From Liolophura sinensis (Eukaryota; Mollusca; Polyplacophora; Chitonida; Chitonidae), in the NCBI RefSeq assembly GCF_032854445.1, contig NC_088300.1:1304001-1364000 (forward strand): a stretch of DNA of 60,000 nt. Reading direction: 5' to 3'. Positions 10,600 through 25,500 of the stretch are shown here, piece by piece. The notes under the pieces are model-generated. The model saw only the letters and a list, made by a program, of their open reading frames with translations. It did no database searches and was not told the origin of the DNA. Numbering within the stretch: position 1 is the stretch's first letter; the number at the start of each line of letters is the position of its first letter. Made by a program: the position numbers and the translations under genes.

Positions 10600-13500
10600 G
10601 TAGTATTAGAGGTGTATTAGATTCTGACAGAATTGGTCTGATGGCTATACAGGTACATGTAGGTACCAGGTTTATCCTTTAAGATCCTATTATGACCCTT
10701 TCACATAACAGTAATGTTGTAGTACTGCAGACTTCCATGAGTGTGTAACTGACCATATTGATGGCTGTGAACTGTTTTATGATCACTATCTGCTGCCCAT
10801 AAGAAAGGCAGGGTGTGTGTCTGCTTTAGAGCATACTTCAACCTACAGCTTTGTACTAGATCTCCATGGAAACATGGTTGTTCTCCAGAATTTTTTCTTT
10901 TCTTTTTTCAAGCTAATCTCTGCCATCTGTATTGTTGAAATTTTCCAAATCTGTTTACCTGTACTAGGCATTGAAAAATAATTGTAAGGTGCAGAGAAGT
11001 AACCATTTGCTGTCATTTGTCTACCATATCAGCAGGTATTTGTTTTGTTTTTCAATATGTGATGATTTTGCATTATTTTGTATAAACTGGGTTTCAGTTT
11101 ACATACGCCTTATCGGGAGCGACGATTGGAACAGATTGCTGTTGATAACCTTGGTATTGCCAAACGATTGGAGAGGGTTGGCCCTGTCTACCATGTAAAA
11201 AACTGGGTATGTACCATGTCCAACTTTCATAATCAACTAACATCGGATGTTAAGTAAAAAAGTGAAAAGTACATCTGAAATACAGAAAAGTCAACAAATG
11301 TACATGTACCAAAAAATATATATATATATCTGATGTACAGAACAGTTAAAATCACAGGAGAAAAAAGGCCATTTAAAGTAGAGAAATTATAAGTTAACAG
11401 TCATGAAAAAGAGTTCATCAGATACATGTGTACAACAAATCAACATCAATCGTGGGAAAAATTCACCTGTATCCAGACATCATCAGGTACATGTGTACAA
11501 CAAATCAAGATCAGTCCTGGGAAAAATTCACCTGTATCCAGACATCATCAGATACATGTGTACAACAAATCAAGATCAGTCCTGGGAAAAATTCACCTCT
11601 ATCCAGACATCATTGCATACTACCGCAGTCAAAGTTTAGAATCTTTGTGTCATGTATATGGAATTATTGTCTGACAGTGTACAGCAAAAAATTGCCTATA
11701 TATGGAGTTACATGTAGGTGTGGATACCTTTTATAACAAAATGGTATTTATATGTATATGGATGTAATCTGTACACAGAAACCAGTTTCCAGATGCTGAA
11801 CTTTAATAGGTGGTAATCTTTTCAGTAAGTTTCTCTTTTGTTGCAGGAAGATGATTTTCATCGTCATGAGGAAATCCTAGAGAGAAGAGCCGAGGAAACT
11901 AAAGATTATGATGATGTTTTGACTCCACGTCGACAGAAGCGACTGTCAAAGACAAGACAGGTTTGCAGCACATATTTGCTGATATTGCTAATGACGATTC
12001 ACATGAGATATGTTAAGAATGAAAATATAGATATGTAATTATCTAAATATTGCTGTTCTTACTGATGAGCTTGTGTATATGTATGCATCAGTTTGATGAG
12101 CAGTATGCAGCGGGGATGCATGGATCCCCGGTATATATCAGCTCAGGTGGTAGAGCATCCACTTCGGGGGTCAATCCTGGGTCGAGTCACACCTAAGACA
12201 TTAAAAGAGGATGTTGTAACTTCCTCGCTTGGCATTCAGGATTAAGGGGACATGCAACGGCTGGTTGACGTATCAATATAATGGCCCAGGCAGGGCGGCT
12301 GTGGGAACATAGCCAAAAATCGTGAATGTTTCAAATGCAAAGTTTCAAGATCGCGAACAATTGATTCTCGAGGGCAACATCAACTTTCACACCATTTCCA
12401 AGTAAATTTAACGATTGTAATTTTGACAAGTTCGCGATTGGTCTTGATTAGATGAAATCACATTTCAAACGAGACTTGAGCACTGTCCTGTCGCAGAGTG
12501 ATATAATGACCTCTCTGAAAACAGCACAACTCTGATATCAGTAGGCCTACATGCATGCATGGACCTATAATCCCAAACTCTGATCACGTCACAGTAACTT
12601 TTTGATCGGTGCATGGACTACTCTACCTCCACAATCACAATAAACATAATAAAAATCACATACCTTTCTTGACAGAGATCAAGTGACATAGCCAAAGCTC
12701 TGTGACCCGAAGAAGCCCAGGACGAATAAAATATCCCAGCTTTGATATGCCGGTTTGTGCACCATCAATGAAAATTAACGGACTGCTCTGGGAATAAATT
12801 GTACAGCTGTAACAGTAAATGTGCTGAACTAACTAAAATTACTGAAAATGTTCCCAGATTGAAGACCTACTGGTAGTTTAATGTAATGGTAGTGTAATGG
12901 CATGTATACTAATGTGAAAGCATGTGTCAGTCAGCCATGGTTGAAATCATGAGAAAAGAGGGGCGACCAGTCAAAATGATGATATTCTGAACCACTCATT
13001 GTCTGCTCAGCTCCGAGTCACACTTCGTGAGCAGTTTTCTGGTGTTACGTATTCACGTTTCAGAGAATTGCTTCATCACCTTTATTAATCTCCTTGTACC
13101 AGCAATGAGAAAAGGTGTGGCAGCCTCCACTGGGCTACAGTGCAGCACCACGCTGGGTCAGTTGCATCGGCAGTAACAAACAGTCACATTTCATATCTAC
13201 ATCTCCCATTTTATTGTAATGCGTATGCTCTATTCTGTTTGGCACGGTCTGTTTTAAAGCATAGATTCCAATCTTAAAATTCTTGACATATAGAAGGCTG
13301 AGAAGTACACGGCCAAAAATTGTCCTACCGCCTATTGTTTTGTGTTCAATAAGACAATAACAATACATGTGATCTTTATGTATGCTTTGCTGTATATTCC
13401 GAGATCATACAGTCGGCCAGGAATATGGTGGCTGATGATGAAATGGCAAATTCCCAGTCGTAATTGTTTGTGTGCTGTTTGTCTCCAGTCATGCAGATTT

Positions 13501-16500
13501 GTGAATCAGTAATGAGGCAAATTGTTTTGGTTTAACTGAAGTTCTGAGGGACTTTATGCTATATTCTTTATAATAAAATAAATTAAATCTGGATCGTGTA
13601 TTTACCATATAGCTAACTCCCATTACCTAACTGGCCATATCTGTAATAATTTATCTTGTTTTTACAACATTTACTTGTATATATTAGTACTTGCAGCAGT
13701 GATTAAATTATAAATTAAGAGTATTTAAAAAATTTTGTGAAAAAGTGTAGTTTTCTGTTGAATACGAAAGCATATAAATAATCTATAAGACTTTGGTGAT
13801 AACCAACTTAATTCAGGTAAAGGACACACTCGTGCATATGTTAATATTAGCTGGGGATTTTCAAAAAAATGCCAAGTACATGTATGTGGGCTAAAAGGTG
13901 TATGCCAGGCAGATTATGTGTAACAGCAATAAAGAAAAATATGTTTTGTTTTGTGATAGTGGAAACTGGGATTGCCATGTGGTATGTTCCCTGTAATAAA
14001 ATGAAGAAATTCTCCTCGGCCTTATCTGACTAAGTTTGGTGGAATTCTCCTTGATGAAATCACGCTGTTCTTGCCACGTTTTACAGAAGGAAATTCATCT
14101 TCATGAAGAGGAAACATTCAGTATTCAGGGTCAGAGTTGTAGTTATCTTCTTGGAAAGTATACTGACATGGAGTACAATATATACAGTATCAGTGACAAG
14201 TGCTCCTAGAGGGGATTAACACCTGGAAATTAAATTCTGTCATGCCTGTGATCCTTTTATCAGCAGGTGTGATAAGTTACTGAACTCACTCACACACCAG
14301 GTGAAGCACACCTGAAAGAGGAGTTTGCTATAAAGAGCAAATAAATTGAACATTATGTATAATACTTTATATTACATTAATTTTTACAAACTCTAAGCCG
14401 TATCATTCGAGGTTCAAAGTGACTTTCTGAACTCTGAATGGATTACCTAACCATTCCTATCGACTGACTGCAACTGTAATGTACAAAGCGAAATAAAATA
14501 ATGATGAAACTCTCGGAACATTACATAATGAAAAACAAAGCTATCAAGCAAAATTGTCTCTGTTATCTGTGCCTATAACCTCCCTTTGTTGATTGCTCTA
14601 CCACATTAGCGGCACCATATGTTGTACAACTGATAGAGAACTCCTGAAAAGTGAAAGATTTATACACTGTCTGAAAACACAGGTTTAGGTTTTTATGCAA
14701 AGATTATTATATGTAACTGTCCTTCCAATGTATACTGGCAGTGGCACTCTGGTATGTAACTTGACACGGAATTTATAGTATCCTACATGTTCATCTCTAT
14801 TTGGTCTGCCGGTACCCGCACTTTTTCTGTTCAACCCGAAAAATAAAAGAAAAATGTGTTGTATGATTTGCACAAATAGCTTAACCAAAACAACAGTCAG
14901 TGGGGCACGATCATTGATATCGGTATCCCGCCATTACTTTTCAGATTCCCTTTCGTCATCTCTCGGGGTGGGGGGTGGGGGTGGGGTGGGTGTCAAGTGG
15001 AACTACTTTCGTCTTTCTTTGCTCCTGACGACAGTGATCTCGTGTTTGCCCGGAGATCTTAAAGTCTCAGTCGGAATCCCATTCACACCAATCGTGAACA
15101 GATCGCGAGGTGAGGAAGGCCTCTTGATCTGTTTTTAAACTGATCAGACGCGAAATTTTCAGGTTGCAAATGATTGGTTCATTAACGATATTTGGCTGCG
15201 CTCCCTTACTTGCCTTCAGTTAGTCGTCTCAGTGATGGAGCACTAGATAAAATAGTGGTGGAAATCCTTCCTACAACAAGGAGGCACATACACACTCTCT
15301 AAGGACTCCGTTATCATATGAAAAATTGTTAAGTACGACATTAAACCCCAAGCTCACTCACTCACTGCCCAGTAAATATTGTATGCTTAAATTCAGTGTG
15401 CATGGAGTATGAGCAGGAATTTCTTTTGTTGATGAAACCATGGAAGTTAGCCTGTTCAATATGTAGAACAGTGAGTGGGTATATATATAGAACAGATTCT
15501 GCATTGATGATAATTACAGCAAAGAAAAGCCAGGAAAGGAGCTGTGTCTGGTGATGAGGACAAATATGAGGATGACTTTGAGAGTGACAATGACAGTGTT
15601 GATGCTAAAGGCAATGAGAATGAAGAGAAGGACAGCACAACGAAGAGAGACAGGAGGGACAGCTCTCAGGAGAGGAAAGAGGAAGAAGATCAAGGAAAAC
15701 TTCCCAGAATTGTGAGATCAAAATCCAGTGAACAATTCTTAATGTATTTGCCCTCAAAAGTGCATTTTGAGAGAAAAATAAAGGCGATAACATTGCATTT
15801 TTGATGCTGAAACTTCAAAAGACCTCAAAGCACCTTTCTCAGATCAATGTAAGTGTAAGAATCTGGCAGAATGAGTAACGTACTTGTGATGGACAAACTT
15901 TTATTTCAAATACAGGAATAGGTTTTTATGGTATACACTATTTATTTATTTAATTGATGTTTTTGGTTTACACTAAGTAGCCCATGGTATTTTCCTGTTT
16001 CTATTCAGTGATCACTTTTCCATCATAAGCCAGTGTATTGAAATGAAGAATTAAATAGCTTGGCTCTGCTCAGTGACAAGTGGTTTTTAGACAGAAGAAG
16101 TAAGAAAACCCCTAAATTTGATCTATTTTGATATGTTAAGTATAGACAGAACATTTCTCATGTTATGGATAAATCTCCCGGCAAAGATTTGTGCAACAAT
16201 GTTATAAATGTTCTTTGTCATCAGGAATGCAGGAAGAAGGATAAAAATAGTACAAAGGACAAAGGAACGACCAAGGTGTCCAAACTGCCGGCTGTCAGTC
16301 AGACCAAAAAGGTGAGGTGATCACTGACCTGACACATGTGCTGTCATAGGATGTAGAGCAGCTACTGTATGCGTTTGCCTATAAGTGTGATCTAGTTGTC
16401 TTCTCATGTGGAGCAGATGGTTAAAGGGCTGCAGATACACTGTCAGCACACAATCTCAATAAAGACAGCTGGCAAGCACACTGTCTGCATCTGGTGAACA

Positions 16501-19500
16501 TACTGAATGCATCTAGTAAGCATACTGAATGCATCTAGTGAGCACACTGAATGCATCTGGTGAGCATACTGAATGCATCTAGTGAGCACACTGAATGCAT
16601 CTGGTGAGCACACTAAATGCACTTGGTGAGTATGTTGTATGCAGCTGATGAACACACTGTGTGTTGGTGGTAAGCTCTGTAAAGGTAACTGGCGAGCACA
16701 ATGAATGCATCTGATGAGCACACTAAATGCATCTGGTGAGCATACTGAATGCATCTAGTGAGCATACTGAATGCATCTGGTGAGATGTTGTATGCAGGTG
16801 ATGAACACACTGTCTGTTGGTGGTAAGCTTCGTAAAGGCAACTGGGGAGCACTCTGTATGCATCTGGGGAGTACACTTTATGTAGGTGGTAAGCTCACTG
16901 AAGGCTGCTGGTGAGCACACTGCACGCATGATAAGCTCATCTAATGCAACTGGTAAATATATTCTATGCAGCTGGCGAGCAAACTGGATGCATCTGGTGA
17001 GCACACTAAATGCAGCTAGAAAGCATGTACACTGCATGTTGCTGTCATAAGATCAATTGTAAAAACAAATCTTTACTAAGTGTGTAGGATGAGTGTTAGT
17101 ACAAATCTTTACTAGGTGTATAGGATGAATGTTAGTACAAATCTTTACCAAGTGTGTAGGATGAGTGCCAGTACAAATCTTTATTAAGTGTATAGGATGA
17201 ATGTTAGTACAAATCTTTATTAAGTGCATAGGATGAATGTTAGTACAAATCTTTTCAAAGTGTATAGGATGAGTGCGAGTACAAATCTTTATTAAGTGTA
17301 TAGGATGAATGTTAGTACAAATCTTTACTAAGTGTGTAGGATGAGTGCTAGTACAAATCTTTACTAAGTGTATAGGATGAATGTTAGTACAAATCTTTAC
17401 TAAGTGTATAGGATGAGTGCTAGTACAAATCTTTACTAAGTGTATAGGATGAATGTTAGTACAAATCTTTACTAAGTGTGTAGGATGAGGGCTAGTACAA
17501 ATCTGTACTAAATGGATAGGGTGAATGTTAGTACAAATCTTTACTAAGTGTGTAGGATGAGTGCTAATGCAAATTTTTATTAAGTGTATACGGTGAATGT
17601 TAGTACAAATCTTTACTAAGTGTGTAGGATGAGTGCTAGTACAAATCTTTACTAAGTGTATAGGATGAGTGTTAGTACAAATCTTTACTAAGTGTGTAGG
17701 ATGAATGTTAGTACAAATCTTTACTAAGTGTGTAGGATGAGTGCTAGTACAAATCTTTACCAAGTGTGTAGGATGAGTGCTAATACAAATCTTTACTAAG
17801 TGTGTAGGATGAGTGCCAGTACAAATCTTTATTAAGTGTATAGGATGAATGTTAGTACAAATCTTTACTAAGTGCATAGGATGAATGTTAGTACAAATCT
17901 TTTCAAAGTGTATAGGATGAGTGCGAGTACAAATCTTTATTAAGTGTATAGGATGAATGTTAGTACAAATCTTTACTAAGTGTGTAGGATGAGTGCTAGT
18001 ACAAATCTTTACTAAGTGTATAGGATGAATGTTAGTACAAATCTTTACTAAGTGTATGAATGTTAGTACAAATCTTTACTAAGTGTGTAGGATGAGTGTT
18101 AGTACAAATCTTTACTAAGTGTGTAGGATGAGTGCTAGTACAAATCTTCACTAAGTGTGTAGGATGAAAGTTAGTACAAATCTTTACTAAGTGTGTAGGA
18201 TGAGTGCGAGTACAAATCTTTATAAAGTGTATAGGATGAGTGCTAGTACAAATCTTTACTAAGTGTATAGGATAAACGTTAGTACAAATCTTTACTAAGT
18301 GTGCACGATGAGTGCTAGTACAAATCCTCACTAAGTGTATAGGATGAGTGTTAGTACAAATCTTCACTAAGAGTGTAGGATGAATGTTAGTACAAATCTT
18401 TACTAAGTATATAGGGTGAATATTAGTACAAATCTTTACTGAGTGTGTAGGATGAGTGTTAGTACAAATCTTTACTAAGTGTATAGGATGAATGTTAGTA
18501 CAAATCTTTACTAAGTGTATAGGATGAATTTTAGTACAAATCTTCACTAAGTGTATAATAATGAGTGTTAGTACAAATCTTCACTAAGAGTGTAGGATGA
18601 ATGTTAGTACAAATCTTTACTAAGTGTATAGGATGAATGCTAGTACAAATCTTTATTAAGTGTATAGGATGAATGTTAGTACAAATCTTCACTAAGTGTG
18701 TAGGATGAATGTTAGTACAAATCTTTACTAAGTGTGTAGGATGAATGTTAGTACAAATCTTTACTAAGTGTGTAGGATGAATGTTAGTACAAATCTTTAC
18801 TAAGTGTGTAGGATGAATGTTAGTACAAATCTTTACTAAGTGTGTAGGATGAATGTTAGTACAAATCTTTACTAAGTGTGTAGGATGAATGTTAGTACAA
18901 ATCTTTACTAAGTGTGTAGGATGAATGTTAGTACAAATCTTTATTAAGGGTGTAGGATGAATGTTAGTACAAGTCTTTACTAAGTGTGTAGGATGAGTGT
19001 TAGTACAAATCTTTACTAAGTGTGTAGGATGAATTTTAGTACAAATCTTTACTAAGTGTGTAGGATGAATGTTAGTACAAATCTTTATTAAGGGTGTAGG
19101 GTGAATGTTAGTACAAATCTTTACTAAGTGTGAAGGATGAATGTTAGTATGCATGTTATATACATGTGGTTATCCCGAGGAAAAAGCTAACTTAAATATA
19201 GCAACTTTAATATATAAGAATGCTGACATGCCATTTTTTGTGTATGCATGTGTGCGCGCTGGAAGTGGATAACCTGTCTTTTTTAATATGGTCATGCATA
19301 TAGGAGCTCTTTCTATTTAGTTACAAGCATAACCCACATGTATGTTAACATGTTTTACACAATTCAAAGGACTCACTGGAGGACAAGTTTGCAGTTTACA
19401 GAGACAGAAAGGTATCCATTGGAGTCTGTTATCAATATTGCATGTTCACAGACTTGTGACTCTCTTGCTGTATGTATCCATTGTGGAGTGTTGTATATAC

Positions 19501-22500
19501 ATGTATGTGAGAAGTATCTCCTGAACAGTCATCACACTTCATTTTAATATCAAACTCTGTCAAGTCTGCGTGCGATTTCCTGCGATTTTGTGACACATCA
19601 TTCGTGAATTACACTTGGAAAATAATGAACCAGTAAAGCCTTTATGGTTTAGTGTTGTGGAAGATCTCAGATGATTGCATCTCCTTGGAATGACCAGTTG
19701 TACCAATGGGATGTTGACAGTTTTTGTCCTATCATAACTGTAATCGTGTATGCCTGAGTGGCCTGCTTACAATAGTTAACATGTGTTCAGTTGCGCTAGT
19801 TATTGTAATGTAGACCTGTCTCTGTTTCACATCAGCAGTATACATGTACAGTATACTGATGTATGTGACCCCACAGCACTATACATTTACTGTTTGGATG
19901 TATGAGACCCCACAGCACTATACATGTACTGTTTGGATGTATGTGACTCCACAGCAACATACATGTAGTGGTTAGATGTATTGACTCCACAGCACTATGC
20001 ATTTACTGTTTGGATGTATGTGACCCCACAACACTATACATGTGCTGTTTAGATGTATGTGACCCATAGCAGTATACGTGTACTGTTTAGATATATGTCC
20101 CCCTCCCCCCTCGGGGCAGTATACATGTACTGCTTGGATGTATGTGACCCCACAGCAACATACATGTACTGGCTAGATGTATTTGACTCCACAGCACTAT
20201 GCATTTACTGCTTGGATGTATGTGACCCCACAACACTATACATGTGCTGTTTAGATGTATGTGAACCCACAGCACTATATGTGTACTTTTCTGGATGTAT
20301 GTGACCGATAGCAGTATACATGTACTGTTGAGATATATGTCCCCCCCCACCCTCGGGGCAGTATGCATTTACTGTTTGGATGTATGTGACCCCACAACAC
20401 TATACATGTACCGGTTAGATGTATTTGACTCCACAGCACTATGCATTTACTGTTTGGATGTATGTGACCCCACAGCAGTATACATGTGCTGTTGAGATAT
20501 ATGTACACCCCCCCCTCGGGGCAGTATACATTTACTGTTTGGATGTATGTGACCCCACAACACTATACATGTGCTGTTTAGATGTATGTGAACCCACAGC
20601 ACTATATGTGTACTTTTCTGGATGTATGTGACCGATAGCAGTATACATGTACTGTTGAGATATATGTCCCCCCCCACCCTCGGGGCAGTATGCATTTACT
20701 GTTTGGATGTATGTGACCCCACAACACTATACATGTACCGGTTAGATGTATTTGACTCCACAGCACTATGCATTTACTGTTTGGATGTATGTGACCCCAC
20801 AGCAGTATACATGTGCTGTTGAGATATATGTCCCCCCCCCCCCCCCTCGGGGCAGTATGCATTTACTGTTTGGATGTATGTGACCCCACAACACTATACA
20901 TGTGCTGTTGAGATATATGTGAACCCACAGCACTATGTGTGTACCTTTATGGATGTATGTGACCGATAGCAGTATACATGTACTGTTGAGATATATGTCC
21001 CCCCACCTTGGGGCAGTATACATGTACTGCTTGGATGTATGTGACCCCACAGCAACATAAATGTACTGGTTAGATGTATTGACTCCACAGCACTATGCAT
21101 TTACTGTTTGGATGTATGTGACCCCACAGCAGTATACATGTCCTGTTTAGATGTATGTGACCCCACAGCAGTATACGTGTGCTCTTTAGATGTATGTGAC
21201 CGATAGCAGTATACATGTACTGTTGAGATATATGTCTCCCCAGCCCCCTCCCCCCCCCCCCATCGCCGGGACAGTATACATGTGTGTACATGTACTGTTC
21301 AGATGTATGTGATCCCACAGCAACATACATGTACTATTTAGATGTATATGACCCCACAGCAGCATGTACACATGTATGTACTGTTTAGATGAATGTGAAC
21401 CCACAGCGACATACATGTACTGTTTAGATGTATGTGACCCCATAGCAGCATATATGTACTGTTTAGATGTAGGTGACACCACAGCATATGTGTACTGTTT
21501 AGATATAGGTGATCCCACCCCACATGTACTGTTTAGATATGTGTGACCTCCACAGCAGTATACATACACAGTTTCGATGTATGTGACCCCCACAGCAGTA
21601 TACATACACTGTTTAGATGTATGTGACCCCACTGATCTTTCTTGTGTGCATGGTCTGTCCTGTCATATTCTAAGAATTATTGTTGTCTATCTTCACCAGA
21701 ATGTATTTTCTTCCATCTGCACGAGATGTAGATTTGATGTATTGCTTTTACAGCTCGTGCATGGTATTGCTGTAGAACTTACCTTTAATAGTATAATTAT
21801 CTTAGCATTTCAGTTCAAATATTGTTGCTTTTCCACGTCTCTTCTCAATCCTGAAACCAGAGTAACATAAGTAATGAGAAAAGTTTTATCTTACAGTGAA
21901 TGCAGTGAAATTTGTATACATGTGTATACTAGTGAGGAAATAAAGTTAACATGATAAATGAAACCAAAAGTTTATTTTTAGAGACAAATAAATTTCAGAA
22001 AATATTACTTTTGGTACTGAAACTGATTTTTTTTACCAGTAGGATATTACCATACTTTGCAAACTAGCTTCAAAACAACTTTCTAGGATCAGTAGAACAT
22101 TCAGAATGAGGCAACATAGCCATGGGCAAAATTTTAGGTGGTTTTAATACCTTCAATTTAGCTAATGTGCCATCCTGGTGCAATAACCCAGGTGCCTCTC
22201 ACCAATACAGTTGCTGTAAGTTAAGTCCAGCTCATGCTTGCTTCCTCAGCAATTATAAATTGGAAGGTTTCTTCCTGGTTTCTAGCTCCATCATGCTGGC
22301 TGCCGGTGTATAAGTGAAATATTCTTGAGTACGATGTAAAACACCAGTCAAATGAATAAATAATTACCTTATAAGCATGTTTTATTCTATTCAGACAGTA
22401 TTTTTGTTTAACTAAAAACTATTTCAGCTTCTGCATCAAGATGGCATTCTCTATTTTTCCCTTATACATCTGTTCAAACTATTACCTTAATTTCATATTG

Positions 22501-25500
22501 GGCTGTATAAATTCATTCTATTTCAGTATGAAGCTAAGCAAAAACTGATAAAAGCCCAGCAGAAAAAAGCCAATGAGAGCCGTAAGTCTTTATCTTCACT
22601 CAAATCCAAAGAGAATTTGTCAGAGGATACAGAGAGTAGGTCAGGCTCTGTAAGGAGGGATTCATGGACAAGTGAGAATGCCATTGTCAGGGGAGATAAC
22701 CAACCAGCAAGTAAGAATCAAGTGGAGGATCCAGAAACGGGGGAATATGGACAAGCAAAACCTGAAGCAACTGTATCTGAGTCAACAAGCTTAGCATCAA
22801 ATTCTGTTGATAATGGTGATGATCAAGATGAGAATATTGCATCTGAGCCAAATGCATCAGGTGAAAAGAAGTTTTCATCCAAAGAAGACCAACCAACACC
22901 AGGTGAGCAAACCAAAGGGCAACAGACACCAGTTGAGCAAGGTAAAGGCCAACAGACACCAGTTGAGCAAAGTGAAGATCAACCCACACCTGGTGAGCAA
23001 AGCGAAGGCCACCCCACACCTGGTGAGCAAAGCGAAGGCCAACCCACACCTGGTGAGCAAAGTGAAGGCCAGCTCACAGACCTGATGTCTTCTAAACATG
23101 CCGAGTCAACTGCTAATAGTCGTTCTAGTGGTGGTGATGAACGGGTAAATTCTGTGGGAAATGCCTCAACTACAAGTAGCCAATCAATGGAGAGAAGATC
23201 TGTGAAAGAGTCGCAGCGTTCTGTTCAGTCCATCAGAACTAACAGAGCAGAAGATGCTGTCAGCGTGTTCAGCCAGGCAATTGTTTACCTTTTACATGTG
23301 CTTGTTATGTCATGTGCTGCAGACACGTACATGTATGTCAGTCACTGGTTTTTTTCTGTTCATGTTTTCATGATTCTTTATGCTTTATTTAATTATAGCC
23401 TACTTTTGTTTATGGGTTATTCGTATAATGAATTATTGTGAAATTAAATTGCATTGCTGTTTTTAGTTGTGTATGTGTATCCCACACTTTCTTAGCATAA
23501 AAAATATGATGATATTTATAGTTGTTGTTGTTGTAATTGTTTCCGTGGTTATCATTTTTATTGATTTATTGCTGTTTGTGTTTTTGACTTATTGTGTGTG
23601 TTGATGAATAGTCTGTTTTTACATTGTTTTTGTTTATCTGTGCTCATTTTCTTTAACCATTGCAGGTTTTTAACTCAGCTAAATTTGTTTACTGTTAAAC
23701 ATTAAAACGAATACAGAATCCCTAAGTGTTTGCCGTACACCTTTAATTATATTCTCATGCTTGCATGTGTAATACAGGTTTTGCAAAGTGTGTAATAATT
23801 AGAAGCATAAACACCAATGAGACAATGTTTAAATTCAATGTAAAAGAATGCTAAAATTAAAATTGAACACTGTGCATGTGTGTAGCACGTTTGCTTGTTC
23901 CGCCACAGAGTGAAGGGGGGACTACTCTTGCAGAATCAGATGCCAAACAGCTGTTCAGAATATGCAAGGAACTGGGTAGGTGCATGTAATAATGTTTTTG
24001 TTGTGGGTCTTGTGTAACATGGTAAAAATTGAATGGCATCAAATTTGGTAATAACAATCTTTTGAATCAAAGTTGTTGGATATAAATTATTTTTTGTGGT
24101 GCTACTTGTACATACACTGAGCAGTGGAAGTTTTATCTCTATGTTCCTTGACAATTACTTTTATTAGATAAACCAGAGGACGTGTTTATCAGAACTTTGG
24201 TGAGACGAAGCTACCAGCAGAGAATGCAGACAAAGTCCAAATTCCGAGATCTGTATGACTTGGTAAGTCCACAAGAAATCACCTAAACAACAACATGTAG
24301 CATTCAGCAGTGACATCGTAGAAACTATTCAGAAGTGATGTATATGAGGTCTTTACTGTATTACCTCTCGGGTCACATCACAGCAGCAAGGTCATAATGT
24401 GAAGTTTTTGATGCATGGGGCCTCGTCTTTTGATTCATGCAGTCTGTAGGTTATGTGCAGATGTTCCACCATAACACAGCTAGCTCGAAGCACACCTGGG
24501 AGAGTGAACACAAGGGGGGTAACTCAGTGGAGCGTAGCTGTCTTCCTGCTATGCTGTGGGTCTGAAAAATCAATATACAGGGTAGCTCTGGTTAGTGCAA
24601 ATATGTATTAAACAGGAGAAAGCCCACTGCAATTACAACCCATTTAGTCATGTGCTGTAATCTAACGATCACTATGTATTCATTTCTTTTGTATTTTCAG
24701 GACTTGATGTTGGAATTACGACAAGGGTTGAGAGAGCCATGGGTTCCTCTGATCAACGCATTGTTAACAGAGAAAGAGGCCTCAGATGTGTCAACTGTTC
24801 ACAGTGCTTTAGAGGTAACACAAGGGTTGATGATGCTAGTACAGTGTATACATCCGACGGTCACGTTCATAAACATTGTTATACGAGGGTTGTAGGTCTT
24901 TCCAATTAGTAGAGAAAGTCATTCACTAACAGGAGGAAGTGTGAGACAGATACTTGTTGCACCAGCATTCATTATTACAGGTACATAGCAAGGTGCTGTG
25001 GCGTCCTGCCTAATGGTTGAGGCACAGATTCTATGCCAAGGTGCAGATATGGTATTCTGCCTAATGTTTGATTCACACATTCTGTGCCAAGGTGCAGATA
25101 TGGTGTCCTGCCTAATGGTTGAGGCACACATTCTGTGCCTAGGTGCAGATATGGTGTCCTGCCTAATGGTTGAGGCACACATTCTGTGCCTAGGTGCGGA
25201 TATGGTGTCCTGCCTAATGGTTGAGAAACACATTCTGTGCCAAGGTGGAGATATGGTGTCCTAAGTAATGGTTGAGGCAGACATTCTGTGCCAAGGTGTC
25301 CTGCCTAATGGCCCAATCACACGTCATTCTTTGGCCAGATGCGGATATGGTGCCCTGCATAATGGTTGAGGTACACATTCTGTGCCAAGGTGCAGATATG
25401 GTGTCCTGCCTAATGGTTGAGACGCACATTCTGTGCCAAGGTGCAGATATGGTGTCCTGCCTAATGGTTGAGACGCACATTCTGTGCCAAGGTGGAGATA

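Noticed and set aside
17053-19154. Long minus-strand frames with THLVKICTNIHP repeats
   Set aside because: The 36-bp minisatellite is 12 codons long, so one stop-free frame extends automatically.
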